Positions 1 through 8,391 of a DNA stretch of 64,000 nt are shown here, in pieces (the stretch's first letter is position 1; each line of letters opens with the position of its first letter). The DNA is taken from positions 13,484 through 77,483 of the forward strand of contig CAZZAO010000007.1 of NCBI GenBank assembly GCA_964652205.1, in the 5' to 3' direction. A model generated the notes under the pieces. The model had not been told where the DNA came from. It made no database searches and saw only the letters and a list, made by a program, of their open reading frames with translations. The DNA comes from ZC4RG36 sp964652205. Lineage in GTDB: Bacteria; Chloroflexota; Anaerolineae; Aggregatilineales; Phototrophicaceae. The position numbers and the translations under genes are program-made.

Positions 1-51
1 GCCCATTCAGAACATCATCAACGATTGGCACAGTTCTCGTTCTCCCTTCGA

Positions 52-771
52 CTACGGCGGTGGCAAAACACCAGCAGGCGGATCGGCAATCGTCCCGGCG
101 CAGTACGGATTGGTCTCGGTGCGCCAGACCAGTGCATTGCTGCCGGGCAGTGTAGGAGGGGGTGTCGGGCGCGTCGTCGGATCGAGCATGAAGGTGATGC
201 GATCCGGCGCGGTGCCATACGGAATGAAGGCAGCCAACGTGAATGAGCGCGTTTCGCCGGGCGCAAGACTCAGTGCTTCATCGTTCAGCACCAGCCCAGC
301 ATCGACGGCAGCATCGTGTGACGCCCCCCACACCCCCATCTCCCCGCCGACCAGCTGACTGACGTAGCTTTGGTAAGCGGGGAAAACGTCATACGTTCCG
401 CCGCTCAGGTTTTTGATCTCGATTTCCCACACGCCTACTGTGCGACCCGCTGGCGTATTGATGCTGGAGACAGTAGCGAGGCGAAAGCGCGCCGACTGTG
501 GACTGCGCGTAAAGATCGCATCACCGCGATAGAACGCGGCGGGTGGCTGGATGGTATAGGGTGTCACTGTCGGCGGCGGCAGCGGTGTTGGCAACGGGAT
601 GAGCGTCGGATAGCCGGGGATCGGCACCAGCGTAGGCAGCGGCGTTGGCGGGATCACGACAGGGGTTGGACACACGTAGATCGGCGCGTCCGTAACTCCT
701 GTCAGCGTCCCTGAACAAGCCAGCGCTGCCAGCGCCAACAACATTGGGACGAATAAGAGTGGCTTCTTCAT
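52..771 (-). CDS. Lipoprotein with Pro/Thr-rich linker and C-terminal beta-sandwich-like domain
   Basis: The 239-residue product begins with a signal peptide ending in a lipobox (LALAALACSG, Cys at about residue 19), so it should be lipid-anchored outside the membrane. Residues 35-75 are a Pro/Thr/Leu-rich linker. Residues 80-205 look like an extracellular Ig-like or DUF4352-like domain, with the motif VWEIEIKNLSG and a late PGETRSFTLAAFIP strand. No catalytic motif is visible. The start ATG follows AGAGGC on the minus strand. It lies 7 bases after the stop of the upstream gene, so the two are probably co-transcribed. The specific function is unknown. Confidence 0.75.
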   Translation of the reverse strand: MKKPLLFVPMLLALAALACSGTLTGVTDAPIYVCPTPVVIPPTPLPTLVPIPGYPTLIPLPTPLPPPTVTPYTIQPPAAFYRGDAIFTRSPQSARFRLATVSSINTPAGRTVGVWEIEIKNLSGGTYDVFPAYQSYVSQLVGGEMGVWGASHDAAVDAGLVLNDEALSLAPGETRSFTLAAFIPYGTAPDRITFMLDPTTRPTPPPTLPGSNALVWRTETNPYCAGTIADPPAGVLPPP

Positions 772-778
772 GTTGCCT

Positions 779-1990
779 CTAGGGGATTAGACCGGGTTGA
801 TTACCGGGCGTGAGCAGCAGTGTGTAAGCGGGAGCGGCTGTATTCCCACCGCGTTGAAGCTGCCACGATTTACCGAAATATGGCACGACGATTTGCGCGG
901 GCGCATCGGTGACCACTTCAAAGACGACATATCCGCGTTCGTCAGTAAAGCCGCTGGCGATGACGCGGTTGGTGTTGATCTCGACTACGCGCACGGAAAT
1001 TCCAGCAACGCCTTCTGCCGGATCGACGGTACGGTTGCCATTTTCATCGTAGGCAATCACGACTTCGGCGGTCACCACGCGCGGCGGGATCGCCGTTCCA
1101 GTGGGCTGCACCGTTGGGGGAGCGCCGACCAGTCGAATTTGCGCTGCGGGCTGTGGTTCGTGAGTGGGGGTGTTGGTGACGGCAGACGGCGGCAGGATCA
1201 GCGTGTTTGCATCCGCGCGAAAGACCTGAATGGCATCCAGTCCAATGACATTGCTTTCGCTGGAGTTGTTCTTCCGTCCGGTGGCACGAATGTCCAGTTG
1301 ATGCGTACCGCTGCCGACGAAGTAGACGCTGGTCGCCGGAAACAGGAGCATGTCCGCGTAGGCATCGATGGTGTCCAGCACCACGCCATCGACAACGATC
1401 TCGAACATCCCCATGTTCTGCGCCGCGACGTACCGCACGCGCACGCCCTGCCCTTCAAACATGAAGGACGCCGTGCCATAGGCGCTCTCGGTGCGGTGAT
1501 ATTGTCCTCGACTGGCGAATGGCGACAGGCGTGGCATCCAAGGCGGTGCATAGTGTACGGTCGGGTAGTCCGACTCGAAGCTGTACCAACCGAAGAACGG
1601 CGGTGCCGTATTGGTTGCGTCGAGCAGCGGCTCGATGGGTTGCGGCGGCGCGGGCAGCAGGATGATTCCCGGTGGAAAGGATGTGAGCGTGGGTGCGACA
1701 AATACGCCCGGCATAACCGCCGCAATTTCCAGCACGCGCACATCGAGCGTCGGCATCTGTGTCGGCGGAGGAGTACCCATCGGCGCACTCGTCGCTGTCG
1801 CTGTGAAGGTTGGTGTGAGTGTAGGCGGCACGGTAGGCGATGGCGTATCTGTCGGCGTCAGGGACGGCAGCACCATCAACGTCGGGATTGTGATTGGGTC
1901 TGTATTCGATTGAGTGCGAAGCAAAAAGAAAGCGGCAGCCCATGCCGCAAGGCAGAGCGCCGCCAGCACGGGCAGCACCAGTCGTCGCAT
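779..1990 (-). CDS. Membrane-anchored surface protein with Thr/Pro linker and SdrD-B-like C-terminal domain
   Basis: About 403 residues. One hydrophobic segment (MRRLVLPVLAALCLAAWAAA) anchors the N-terminus. A Thr/Pro-rich stretch (about residues 30-75, PTLTPTFTATATS-like) acts as linker. The middle has a jelly-roll-like look (YGTASFMFEGQGVRVRY, GSGTHQLDIRATG), as in carbohydrate-binding or discoidin-like folds. The C-terminus (DENGNRTVDPAEGVAGISV) resembles the SdrD-B/Cna-B type fold of surface adhesins. I prefer the ATG at 1990 over 2008 because GGAG lies 7 bases upstream of it. It lies just upstream of the lipoprotein gene on the same strand. Role in the envelope is inferred and no enzyme motif is seen. 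Confidence 0.7.
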   Translation of the reverse strand: MRRLVLPVLAALCLAAWAAAFFLLRTQSNTDPITIPTLMVLPSLTPTDTPSPTVPPTLTPTFTATATSAPMGTPPPTQMPTLDVRVLEIAAVMPGVFVAPTLTSFPPGIILLPAPPQPIEPLLDATNTAPPFFGWYSFESDYPTVHYAPPWMPRLSPFASRGQYHRTESAYGTASFMFEGQGVRVRYVAAQNMGMFEIVVDGVVLDTIDAYADMLLFPATSVYFVGSGTHQLDIRATGRKNNSSESNVIGLDAIQVFRADANTLILPPSAVTNTPTHEPQPAAQIRLVGAPPTVQPTGTAIPPRVVTAEVVIAYDENGNRTVDPAEGVAGISVRVVEINTNRVIASGFTDERGYVVFEVVTDAPAQIVVPYFGKSWQLQRGGNTAAPAYTLLLTPGNQPGLIP

Positions 1991-2108
1991 ACGTTCACTC
2001 CGGGTCATTCTACGCTGAACTCAGCGTAGCAAAGCGGCGAGTCGTGACGACTGGAAGATTCCGGTTTCGGGTTAGGAATCGTACAGGCGGGGTTGGGAAG
2101 ATTCCGGT

Positions 2109-2750
2109 TTAGTCAGGAAAACCCGCAAAGCCTTCAGCTGCTGCGCGGGTGATGAGATGTTCATTGGTCGCCGCGCCAAAGCGGGCGCGCATCTTTTCCG
2201 TGACCCAATAGACGCGACGGCGTTTCAATTGCAGCTGCGCGGCGATCTCTCGAGCGGTGCAGCCGCTTGCCAGCAGGCGCAGAACAGCGCGCGCCTCTGC
2301 ATCCAACTTCCAATCGCGATTGCTGCTTTGCATAGTGATGAGATATTCCGCGTTCGCGGTGGGAGAAAGATAGGGTCGCTCACGCAGGACAGCATCAATC
2401 GCCGTGAGCAAACATGCGGCGAGGTCATCGCCTAACGTCAGATAGCCGCCTACGCCCATCGTGAACAGGTCCCGAATGACTAAGCCGTCCGCTGTCGCGC
2501 CCGTCACAATGATGTGGGTTGACGGGACGATCTGAATGAGCCGCTCGACGAGCGCCAGCGTGTCAAATAGCGGATCAAAACGGTCACCAAGCAGAATCAC
2601 ATCTGGCTGAAGATCGCGCGCCAGTTCCACAAGCTCACTGCTATTTTGCACTTTTGAAACAAAAGTGTCAGCTCGCTGCTTGAGCAAGACTTCCGCGCCG
2701 ACAACAGTCAAGCTGCTGCTGTCCGCGATGAGGATTTGCGTGATCGCCAT
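2109..2750 (-). CDS. NarL/LuxR-type regulator with degenerate receiver domain
   Basis: About 213 residues: receiver-like domain (1-120) and a C-terminal LuxR-type HTH (about 150-205, LRLLASGCTAREIAAQLQLKRRRVYWVTEKMRARF). In the receiver, the position of the phospho-acceptor Asp reads ILLGDRFD, with Gly where Asp is expected, and only one acidic residue stands in the N-terminal pocket (LIADSS). It may therefore work without phosphorylation. The start at 2750 is supported by GAGGGC upstream. A paralogous gene lies 120 bases upstream on the same strand, and no partner kinase is adjacent. Confidence 0.75.
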   Translation of the reverse strand: MAITQILIADSSSLTVVGAEVLLKQRADTFVSKVQNSSELVELARDLQPDVILLGDRFDPLFDTLALVERLIQIVPSTHIIVTGATADGLVIRDLFTMGVGGYLTLGDDLAACLLTAIDAVLRERPYLSPTANAEYLITMQSSNRDWKLDAEARAVLRLLASGCTAREIAAQLQLKRRRVYWVTEKMRARFGAATNEHLITRAAAEGFAGFPD

Positions 2751-2870
2751 CAGAATTGCCCTCACTTCATGTCAGTGCACAGCCTATCACGAGAGAAACG
2801 TGGGTTCATGATTCGCTGTGACATTCTGAAGGCGAAAATTGACATCGGGCGAAAATTTCTTACAGGCGTT

Positions 2871-3518
2871 TCAGTCACCACTTGGCGCGTCGAATAAATT
2901 CGTCTGATGGGCAATATCCACGAGATGCGCATTGCTCTGCGCGTTGAAGGTATCTCTCAAAGCACGAAGTGTGCGATAAATGGTATTGCTCCCTACCCCC
3001 ATCTGTTCAGCAATTTCCTTCGGTTCAAAGCCGTCGGCGAGCAGTCTCAGGACGTCATAGTCGCGCTGACCCATCGTAGATGGCAGCCTGTGACTACTGA
3101 CTCTCCAATTCGAGATTCCCGGCGAGAGGTAGGTGCCGTGGCTCCTCACGAGGAGAACCGCTTGCGCTAAAAACTGCTCCAAATCATCCTGTTTATGCAG
3201 AAGCCCGTGTACGTTGTGATCCAGCAGGCGCTGGACCAGACTGGTTGTTGGTCGCTGCAAAATCACGATCACTTCTAACCCGAAATTTGCGCTGAGCAGC
3301 GACTTCACTTCACGGAGAAGGTTTGTATTCACTGGTAATGCATCATCAATCAGGAGGACATCGACAACATGCTCGTGAAGGAAACTATATGTCTCCTTGA
3401 AATCTTTGAATCGCCCAACGACCTCGATGGTTGGCTGCTCTGATCGTGTGACTAGATGCTGTATTCCGCTTCGGGTAAGTGCGTTAGTGGATACGACAAT
3501 CATTTTGATCGAACGCAT
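2871..3518 (-). CDS. NarL/LuxR-type regulator, atypical receiver
   Basis: The 215-residue paralogue of the neighbouring regulator has a receiver-like domain (about 5-120) and a C-terminal LuxR HTH (DVLRLLADGFEPKEIAEQMGVGSNTIYRTLRAL). The likely phosphorylation Asp is present (VDVLLIDDALP). The N-terminal acidic pair that binds magnesium is missing (MIVVSTNAL). AGGAGT precedes the start codon. The two genes probably arose by duplication and may be co-transcribed. Targets are unknown. Base composition here is lower in GC than downstream, like the following island. Confidence 0.75.
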   Translation of the reverse strand: MRSIKMIVVSTNALTRSGIQHLVTRSEQPTIEVVGRFKDFKETYSFLHEHVVDVLLIDDALPVNTNLLREVKSLLSANFGLEVIVILQRPTTSLVQRLLDHNVHGLLHKQDDLEQFLAQAVLLVRSHGTYLSPGISNWRVSSHRLPSTMGQRDYDVLRLLADGFEPKEIAEQMGVGSNTIYRTLRALRDTFNAQSNAHLVDIAHQTNLFDAPSGD

Positions 3519-3704
3519 AATCGGTTGAACTCCTCAAAACACATATTGCCCTTTGAAACATTTAGAAATGCGTAGCTTGCTCCTCAGAGTTAAAGCGACA
3601 AAGTCGATAGTGTTGAGGCTGTAGCTTAGGAATTGCCAAGCATGACATCATAGAATGAGGGCGGGTTCGGAGGAATGCTGGCAAGGGTATTGCTGAAAAT
3701 CTAG

Positions 3705-3717
3705 TTCTATTATAGAA
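3705..3717. promoter_or_regulatory. Perfect TTCTAT-T-ATAGAA palindrome, candidate operator
   Basis: An interrupted perfect inverted repeat (two 6-base arms around one T) lies about 50 bases before the first EspR-like HTH gene. A TATAGT hexamer at 3746-3751 could serve as its -10 box. The position and symmetry fit an autoregulatory operator for the HTH protein, but this is inference and the -35 box is unclear. Confidence 0.35.
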
Positions 3718-3764
3718 TTGTTGCTTGTAACGTCAACAAATTCATTATAGTGAAAAAGTCGTGT

Positions 3765-4205
3765 ATGGACGAATATCTGCCCCTATCTCAGCAAGTGAAA
3801 ATCCTATTTGACGCTGTGCGTCGTGAAGACGGACAGCCGTTCACGCTGCAAGACGTGAGTGATGCGACAGGAATAAGCTTGGGAACTATAGGGCAAATGC
3901 GGAGTGGGAAAATAAACAATCCGCAGCTCAATACACTCCGCGCGTTGTGTCATTTCTTTCGCGTTCCGCTGCGCTATTTTGAAACACAAACAGCGGAACA
4001 GTGCTATGCATTGTTGACAGAACAATCACCCCAGGCACAACCAGCGCTCAATGAAATCGCATTCCGAGCAAGTGGGTTATCTGAAGACGCACAACAAGAT
4101 ATTCTGGCGCTGATAAAAATGTTCAAAGAGGAGGAAAAGCGTCAGGAGAGAAACGATGATCCTATAGATGATACAAGTGGGAATGACAACAGCGATGGTC
4201 GATGA
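3765..4205 (+). CDS. EspR-like XRE-family HTH regulator (first of pair)
   Basis: About 146 residues. The HTH (about 12-75) reads FTLQDVSDATGISLGTIGQM then RSGKINNPQLNTLRALCHFF and ends in RYFET. The second half (IAFRASGLSEDAQQDILALI) matches the C-terminal dimerisation helix layout known from mycobacterial EspR, a nucleoid-associated regulator. The tail is charged and disordered. I prefer the ATG at 3765 over the GTG at 3750 because the protein then begins like EspR (MDEYLPLSQQVKILFDAV). There is no clear ribosome site, and a TATAGT box ends only 13 bases upstream, so the transcript may be nearly leaderless. It overlaps the second HTH gene and converges on the ImmA operon. Confidence 0.75.
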   Translation: MDEYLPLSQQVKILFDAVRREDGQPFTLQDVSDATGISLGTIGQMRSGKINNPQLNTLRALCHFFRVPLRYFETQTAEQCYALLTEQSPQAQPALNEIAFRASGLSEDAQQDILALIKMFKEEEKRQERNDDPIDDTSGNDNSDGR

Positions 4206-4590
4206 TCCGTTTCCGTTTCGTGAACAACTCCGAATACTGATTCAGACACTACCGGCTCCAAATGGAAACGCATATGAAATCACCACAATCGCACGCGCAA
4301 CCGATCTCTCCGCTCAAAGCCTGCTCTATATGCTGGACGGTCGCACGAACAATCCGCGCCTTGACAGCCTGCGACGTATCTGTCGGTTCTACGATATATC
4401 GCTTGACTACTTTGAGTGCAGCTCGGAAGAAGAGTGTCGGAGCTTTCTGGCACGGAATGCGGCGCATCTGGCATCACCGCTGGTTCGTGAGATCGAACAA
4501 AACGCGGAAGCCTTAACACCATCTGATAGAAGTCGGGTTCTGCGTCTGATTGACCGAGTGAATATCCTCAGAAGACTACGAAAGCACTAG
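4195..4590 (+). CDS. EspR-like XRE-family HTH regulator (second of pair)
   Basis: About 131 residues, a paralogue of the preceding protein. The HTH includes YEITTIARATDLSAQSLLYM and NNPRLDSLRRICRFYDISLD followed by YFEC. The C-terminal helix (IEQNAEALTPSDRSRVLRLI) matches the EspR-type dimerisation helix. I chose the ATG at 4195 (MVDDPFPFREQLRILIQ) by alignment to the partner. In-frame ATGs at 4168 and 4183 are possible. It overlaps the upstream gene by 11 bases, so translation is probably coupled. Its last 15 bases overlap the convergent PAP2-like gene. Two adjacent paralogues suggest heterodimers or antagonists, which is inference. Confidence 0.72.
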   Translation: MVDDPFPFREQLRILIQTLPAPNGNAYEITTIARATDLSAQSLLYMLDGRTNNPRLDSLRRICRFYDISLDYFECSSEEECRSFLARNAAHLASPLVREIEQNAEALTPSDRSRVLRLIDRVNILRRLRKH

Positions 4591-5175
4591 TGGAAAAACG
4601 ATGAGGACTGGCAGCGCGCCGATGAGCACACCTAACAGTACCTGCGGTATCGTGTGATTTCGCGTCACGACTCGTGCCCAGAGTGTGATGATTACTATGA
4701 CAAGCAGGGTCAAGCCTATAACCGGGTTTGCCACCTTCCCCAAAAGCGCAAGCGCGACTAAGCATCCGGTTGCGACCGCTGCATGAGCCGAGACCTTAGT
4801 TACCCAGTGATTCACCGCCCATTGTACGGGTAACCAAACAGCTAACGTAGCCACACATGCAACGAGGACTCGGGGCGCATCGAACTGAAGCACAACGACT
4901 AAACAAGCCAACACACTTACCCAGCCCACTAGATAGAGCGGGCCGCGTATTTTTCTTTTATAGAGCGCATGTCCCTGGTTCTGGAAAAGAGTGGCTGCAA
5001 TCATGCCGGGCAAAAGCGTAATCGCAAGCACAATGATTGACCATTTCAGTGCCTCATTTAGGGGAAGATCACCCAGAATCACCAAAATGGTCGGGATCGG
5101 CATCCAATAGGGATGCAATATTCGACCAACGACAACGGCGAAACGCTGCTCTTGGTTCGGAACTGGATCACTCAT
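4576..5175 (-). CDS. Polytopic membrane protein with PAP2-like phosphatase motifs
   Basis: The 199-residue protein has about five or six hydrophobic segments. A PAP2-like signature is visible: KVSAHAAVA (SxH element) followed after about 45 residues by RVVTRNHTIPQVLLGVLIGA, which resembles the R-x5-H-x3-D element with Gln in place of the last Asp. It could be a lipid phosphatase or a degenerate relative. Its ATG overlaps the stop of the upstream membrane gene by 4 bases, which indicates translational coupling in the ImmA operon. Activity is uncertain because of the missing Asp. Confidence 0.6.
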   Translation of the reverse strand: MSDPVPNQEQRFAVVVGRILHPYWMPIPTILVILGDLPLNEALKWSIIVLAITLLPGMIAATLFQNQGHALYKRKIRGPLYLVGWVSVLACLVVVLQFDAPRVLVACVATLAVWLPVQWAVNHWVTKVSAHAAVATGCLVALALLGKVANPVIGLTLLVIVIITLWARVVTRNHTIPQVLLGVLIGALPVLIVFPLVLS

Positions 5176-6161
5176 ATGCGAATTGCCGCTAGCCTCTCCA
5201 CAAGATCCTCATACTGTGCCTCATTCTCAGCAGCACTTTGAATTTTCTGTCGCAGCGACGCCCCAGCCGGACTTATAGATGGGTATAAATCGAGAATTTC
5301 GATCACATGTTGGTAGATGGCAAGTTCGAGTTCAGGGGCGAGAGAGAGATTGTAGGTCTGTTCACTGCTAGGTGGATGAACCGTTGCAAACTGTTTCACT
5401 GCGAACAGAAGTCGCCGTAATCGGACATAAACCCACAACTGCTGCGGATAGAAGAGAATCGCAATCCAGCGAAACGGGAACAACATAATAACGAACTGAA
5501 GTAGACAAATAACCGATGCGGCTTGATCGAGGAAGAGTGCCGGAGCGACGAGTGCCGGCACAAAGAATACGGTGAAAGTCCATATCAATCCGGTTGCACA
5601 TTGTACAATGAACGTCGCGTAAAACATCAGGCTCAGGGTATAACGCAATTTCATTAGCCTGAACTTTTCAAGCTGCCGCAACCGAACCAGTGCGGGCCAG
5701 AAGACAAGCGGCGTCCACAAGAGCATCGCAATTCCACGAACAGTTTTTGCCACGTGCGTCAAAGCTTCGAGAGAAAACTTATCAGTATCAGCCATCCAGA
5801 CAAACAACAATATTGTAAATACGACAACTGACGGATTGATCCAACTGAACAATCGCTTCATCCGGCGGCTGGGCGCGTCAACGTGGCGAGTGACGACATA
5901 AAAGACGTGGGCGGTGACAAGTATCGCCACATTTCGTATCAAAGCAGTCACAGGTAGGTCATCGAACCGTAGATTAAGGACTTGCTCGACTGAGGGCACG
6001 TCCAGCGCAACCACCAGATAGCACAGGAAAAACACCATCCAAGCGTAGAGGGATGCACGCTCGGTGAGTCGTCGCCGTGTGAATGCACGCAAAAAACGAT
6101 AGCCGAGAAATGTCCAGAGGATCAGACTCAGCCCGAGGAGCGGAATTTGATTGCTCATCAA
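5172..6161 (-). CDS. MAB_1171c-like polytopic membrane protein
   Basis: The 329-residue protein has about seven transmembrane helices in the first 240 residues and a soluble helical tail (about 250-329). The layout resembles the MAB_1171c family of putative transporters or sensors, which in actinobacteria are often encoded with ImmA/IrrE and XRE genes. No ATPase or kinase motif is visible. The start lies directly next to the stop of the ImmA-like gene, and the stop overlaps the PAP2-like gene, giving a tight three-gene operon. A signal-sensing role that feeds the protease is inferred from context only. Confidence 0.6.
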   Translation of the reverse strand: MMSNQIPLLGLSLILWTFLGYRFLRAFTRRRLTERASLYAWMVFFLCYLVVALDVPSVEQVLNLRFDDLPVTALIRNVAILVTAHVFYVVTRHVDAPSRRMKRLFSWINPSVVVFTILLFVWMADTDKFSLEALTHVAKTVRGIAMLLWTPLVFWPALVRLRQLEKFRLMKLRYTLSLMFYATFIVQCATGLIWTFTVFFVPALVAPALFLDQAASVICLLQFVIMLFPFRWIAILFYPQQLWVYVRLRRLLFAVKQFATVHPPSSEQTYNLSLAPELELAIYQHVIEILDLYPSISPAGASLRQKIQSAAENEAQYEDLVERLAAIRI

Positions 6162-6692
6162 TCAGCTATTGAAGTCTAGCCCACGCACATACGATCTCAA
6201 CATTGCGTTGGAGGTTGGCTCACCATATAACTCCTGCAAGCGCCGAACTGCAACCAGCTTTCGACGAATCGCCATGACAAACTGCTCCGCCTCACGCTCC
6301 TGCGGACTGTCTGCTTGGTCAATTGAGCTTGCAGAGCGCAAATGCCCATCTGCCTGAACGAGGTTAAGCTGTTGAATGAGATCCTCCGCGAGCAACAACC
6401 GTAAATCCGTTCCGCGATGACCGAGCAGCATATGAGCAAGTTCGTGAAGCAGCGTGTGGAGTTGATGCACGTGGTGGAGATGCGCGTTTATTGCAATGAA
6501 GTCGGTCTCCTGTGTTGGATACCAGAAACCAAACAGGTCATGTGAGAGTGGAACAGTATGCACCCTTATAGGTCGGTGTCTTTGTCGCGCAATATGGTGC
6601 AAAAAATCGTCGATGTTGAACGCCTTGAAATCATAGCCAAGAGCGTCAATAGCTAACTCCACCGAGCGGTGGATGTGTGGTCGTAAAGCCAA
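6162..6692 (-). CDS. ImmA/IrrE-family zinc metallopeptidase
   Basis: The 176-residue protein carries the zincin motif LLHELAHMLLGH at about residues 82-93. A downstream Glu in QEREAEQF (about residue 132) probably serves as third zinc ligand. Members of this family cleave XRE-type repressors, as ImmA does to ImmR in ICEBs1 and IrrE to DdrO in Deinococcus. The EspR-like pair at 3765-4590 is the obvious candidate substrate. It is first in a compact operon with two membrane-protein genes. The start may lie slightly downstream of the ATG used here, since no strong ribosome site is visible. Confidence 0.75.
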   Translation of the reverse strand: MALRPHIHRSVELAIDALGYDFKAFNIDDFLHHIARQRHRPIRVHTVPLSHDLFGFWYPTQETDFIAINAHLHHVHQLHTLLHELAHMLLGHRGTDLRLLLAEDLIQQLNLVQADGHLRSASSIDQADSPQEREAEQFVMAIRRKLVAVRRLQELYGEPTSNAMLRSYVRGLDFNS

Positions 6693-6962
6693 AGGTGAAC
6701 TCCACAGTCAATTGTGTGTGAAAGCCGTAAACGCAGCACAGTATATAGGTTTGTGCTTAGGAAAGAAAGAGGAATTAAGTCCATCTTAAGCATGTCCGGT
6801 TGTAACGCGGTGAAATTTCTGCGATGGCTGGCAAAAATTCTTAGGTTGTCAATTAATGCTGGTGTCATCATCGCCTTTGTCATGCGAACGTTGTAGAACT
6901 ACACATCGCATGGGTAACTAGCGGTTACGCTGTGGACACAGTGAGTTCTCAGGAGCAACCGC

Positions 6963-7160
6963 ATGAATCGAGAAGCCCCATTTGCAGCGCGAATCGCCTT
7001 TCGACTACCCCAATCGCTCTATGACAAATTGGCATGGTGGGCAGACGAGGAGGATCGTCCACTCGCCAATCTCATCTACACGTTAGTCAAACAGGCAGTG
7101 ACCGAACGTGAGCTGCAAACCGCTGAGTCGAAAGAGATGCAAATCAATAATCCTCCATAG
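6963..7160 (+). CDS. Small ribbon-helix-helix-like DNA-binding protein
   Basis: This 65-residue protein reads ARIAFRLPQSLYDKLAWWAD then RPLANLIYTLVKQAVTE, the strand-helix-helix pattern of CopG/Arc-type RHH proteins. AGGAGC precedes the ATG at a good distance. It lies upstream of a tiny ORF and the serine recombinases on the same strand, so it may control their expression or act as an excision accessory. That role is inferred. Confidence 0.6.
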   Translation: MNREAPFAARIAFRLPQSLYDKLAWWADEEDRPLANLIYTLVKQAVTERELQTAESKEMQINNPP

Positions 7161-7252
7161 GAGCAGCATTTACTCTGAGCACAGACACAGAGCTACGACA
7201 ACGCAATATTTAGCTCTGCAGGAAAATGACCGTCCGCTACAGGAGAGTTTGC

Positions 7253-7429
7253 ATGAATGAGTTGGCTACTGCGGAGACGATGCTCAAGCGAGTGTTCAAC
7301 GTGGCAAAAATCCTCGCCAGCGTCAAACATCAAGACAGTGATGAATCGGAAACAGCAGAAAACAGCGCCAAAAATCAGAGTACAGACGAATTGCAGTATC
7401 GTGAAGGCGAACAAACGGAACATACGTAG
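7253..7429 (+). CDS. Small charged protein upstream of recombinase genes
   Basis: A 58-residue reading frame (MNELATAETMLKRVFNVAKI, then an acidic Asp/Glu/Ser/Gln-rich tail). AGGAGAG stands 6-7 bases before the ATG, and the stop is 14 bases before the first recombinase. The strong ribosome site and the operon position support it being real. No family is recognised. Confidence 0.5.
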   Translation: MNELATAETMLKRVFNVAKILASVKHQDSDESETAENSAKNQSTDELQYREGEQTEHT

Positions 7430-7443
7430 AGGGAGGTCGAGCA

Positions 7444-8391
7444 ATGGCAACAGATCGGCAGAATAAACGCATACCAGCCCCACCCCAACCGGGGTGGGCG
7501 GTCTACTTGAGGACAAGCAGCGACGAGAACCAGAAGCCGGAACTCTCACGGGAACGGCAGCGCACAATGATCCAGATGAGCCTGTTGGACTCGTCTAGTC
7601 TCCCGATTTATGGGGAGTACATCGACGTGCTGACGGGCAAAGACCCACGCCGCAAGGGGTATCAGCAAATGCTCGCGGATGCCCGCGAGGGGAAGTTCTC
7701 GCATGTTGTCGTTGAGCGGGCTGACCGTTTTGGACGTGACGATACTGAGGCGCTGAGGGCAATTGACGAGCTGCATGAATTAGGCGTTGCCGTGCGCTTT
7801 GCGAATTCGCCAGACCTTAACCCAGTCGACCCGGATGATCGCGTTCTTGTGACCCTAACCTTTGCGCTTGCCCGCCGCGAGTCGGCACTGATGGGCATCC
7901 GCGTGAAGGGCGGTTTGAAGGCGAAGCGTGAAAGCGGCGGCTATGCTGGCCGTGCGCCCGATGGCTACCTCAACATGCGGGGACAAACCGAGTTCGACAA
8001 ACGCAGCGCTATGGGGCGTATCAGCCACTGGATTGAACCCGATCCAAATCGCGCCCACATTTGGCAAGAAGCCTGGGCGCTGCTGCTGACCGGACAAATG
8101 TCGCCGAGTGCCATCGCAGAAGCGCTGCACGCGAAGGGCTACTGTGATCGGAACGGTAAACCCTTTGTCGTAGTATCAAAGACGGGCAGACGGCGACCAC
8201 TTACGGGGAAACTGCTGCGCGCCTTTCAGGATTGGACGTATGCAGGCTGGGTAGCGAGCGCGTGCGACGGCATCGCGCCTAAGACCATTCGAGGCACTTG
8301 GGAGCCGCTCGTTTCGACGGAGGACTTTGAAGCAGGCTTGGCGATCTTGGAGCGGCTGCAACACAACGGATCGGATGAGCAGGCATCATGA
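7444..8391 (+). CDS. Serine recombinase lacking the C-terminal zinc-ribbon and coiled-coil region
   Basis: The 315-residue protein has a resolvase catalytic domain (about 17-160): WAVYLRTSSDENQKPELSRE carries the nucleophile Ser, and VVVERADRFGRDDTEALRAI follows. Next comes a recombinase domain (about 165-290, QEAWALLLTGQMSPSAIAEA). It stops about 20 residues after the recombinase domain, where large serine integrases normally continue with a zinc ribbon and coiled coil. GGAGGT precedes the ATG. Its stop overlaps the start of a second recombinase (ATGA). The truncated form may be a natural partner of the longer protein or a decayed copy. Confidence 0.85.
   Translation: MATDRQNKRIPAPPQPGWAVYLRTSSDENQKPELSRERQRTMIQMSLLDSSSLPIYGEYIDVLTGKDPRRKGYQQMLADAREGKFSHVVVERADRFGRDDTEALRAIDELHELGVAVRFANSPDLNPVDPDDRVLVTLTFALARRESALMGIRVKGGLKAKRESGGYAGRAPDGYLNMRGQTEFDKRSAMGRISHWIEPDPNRAHIWQEAWALLLTGQMSPSAIAEALHAKGYCDRNGKPFVVVSKTGRRRPLTGKLLRAFQDWTYAGWVASACDGIAPKTIRGTWEPLVSTEDFEAGLAILERLQHNGSDEQAS

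Noticed and set aside
797..2029. 410-codon frame opposite the surface protein
   Set aside because: Arg/His/Gly-rich translation with no recognisable domain and no ribosome site; the minus-strand frame has a membrane anchor and linker pattern.
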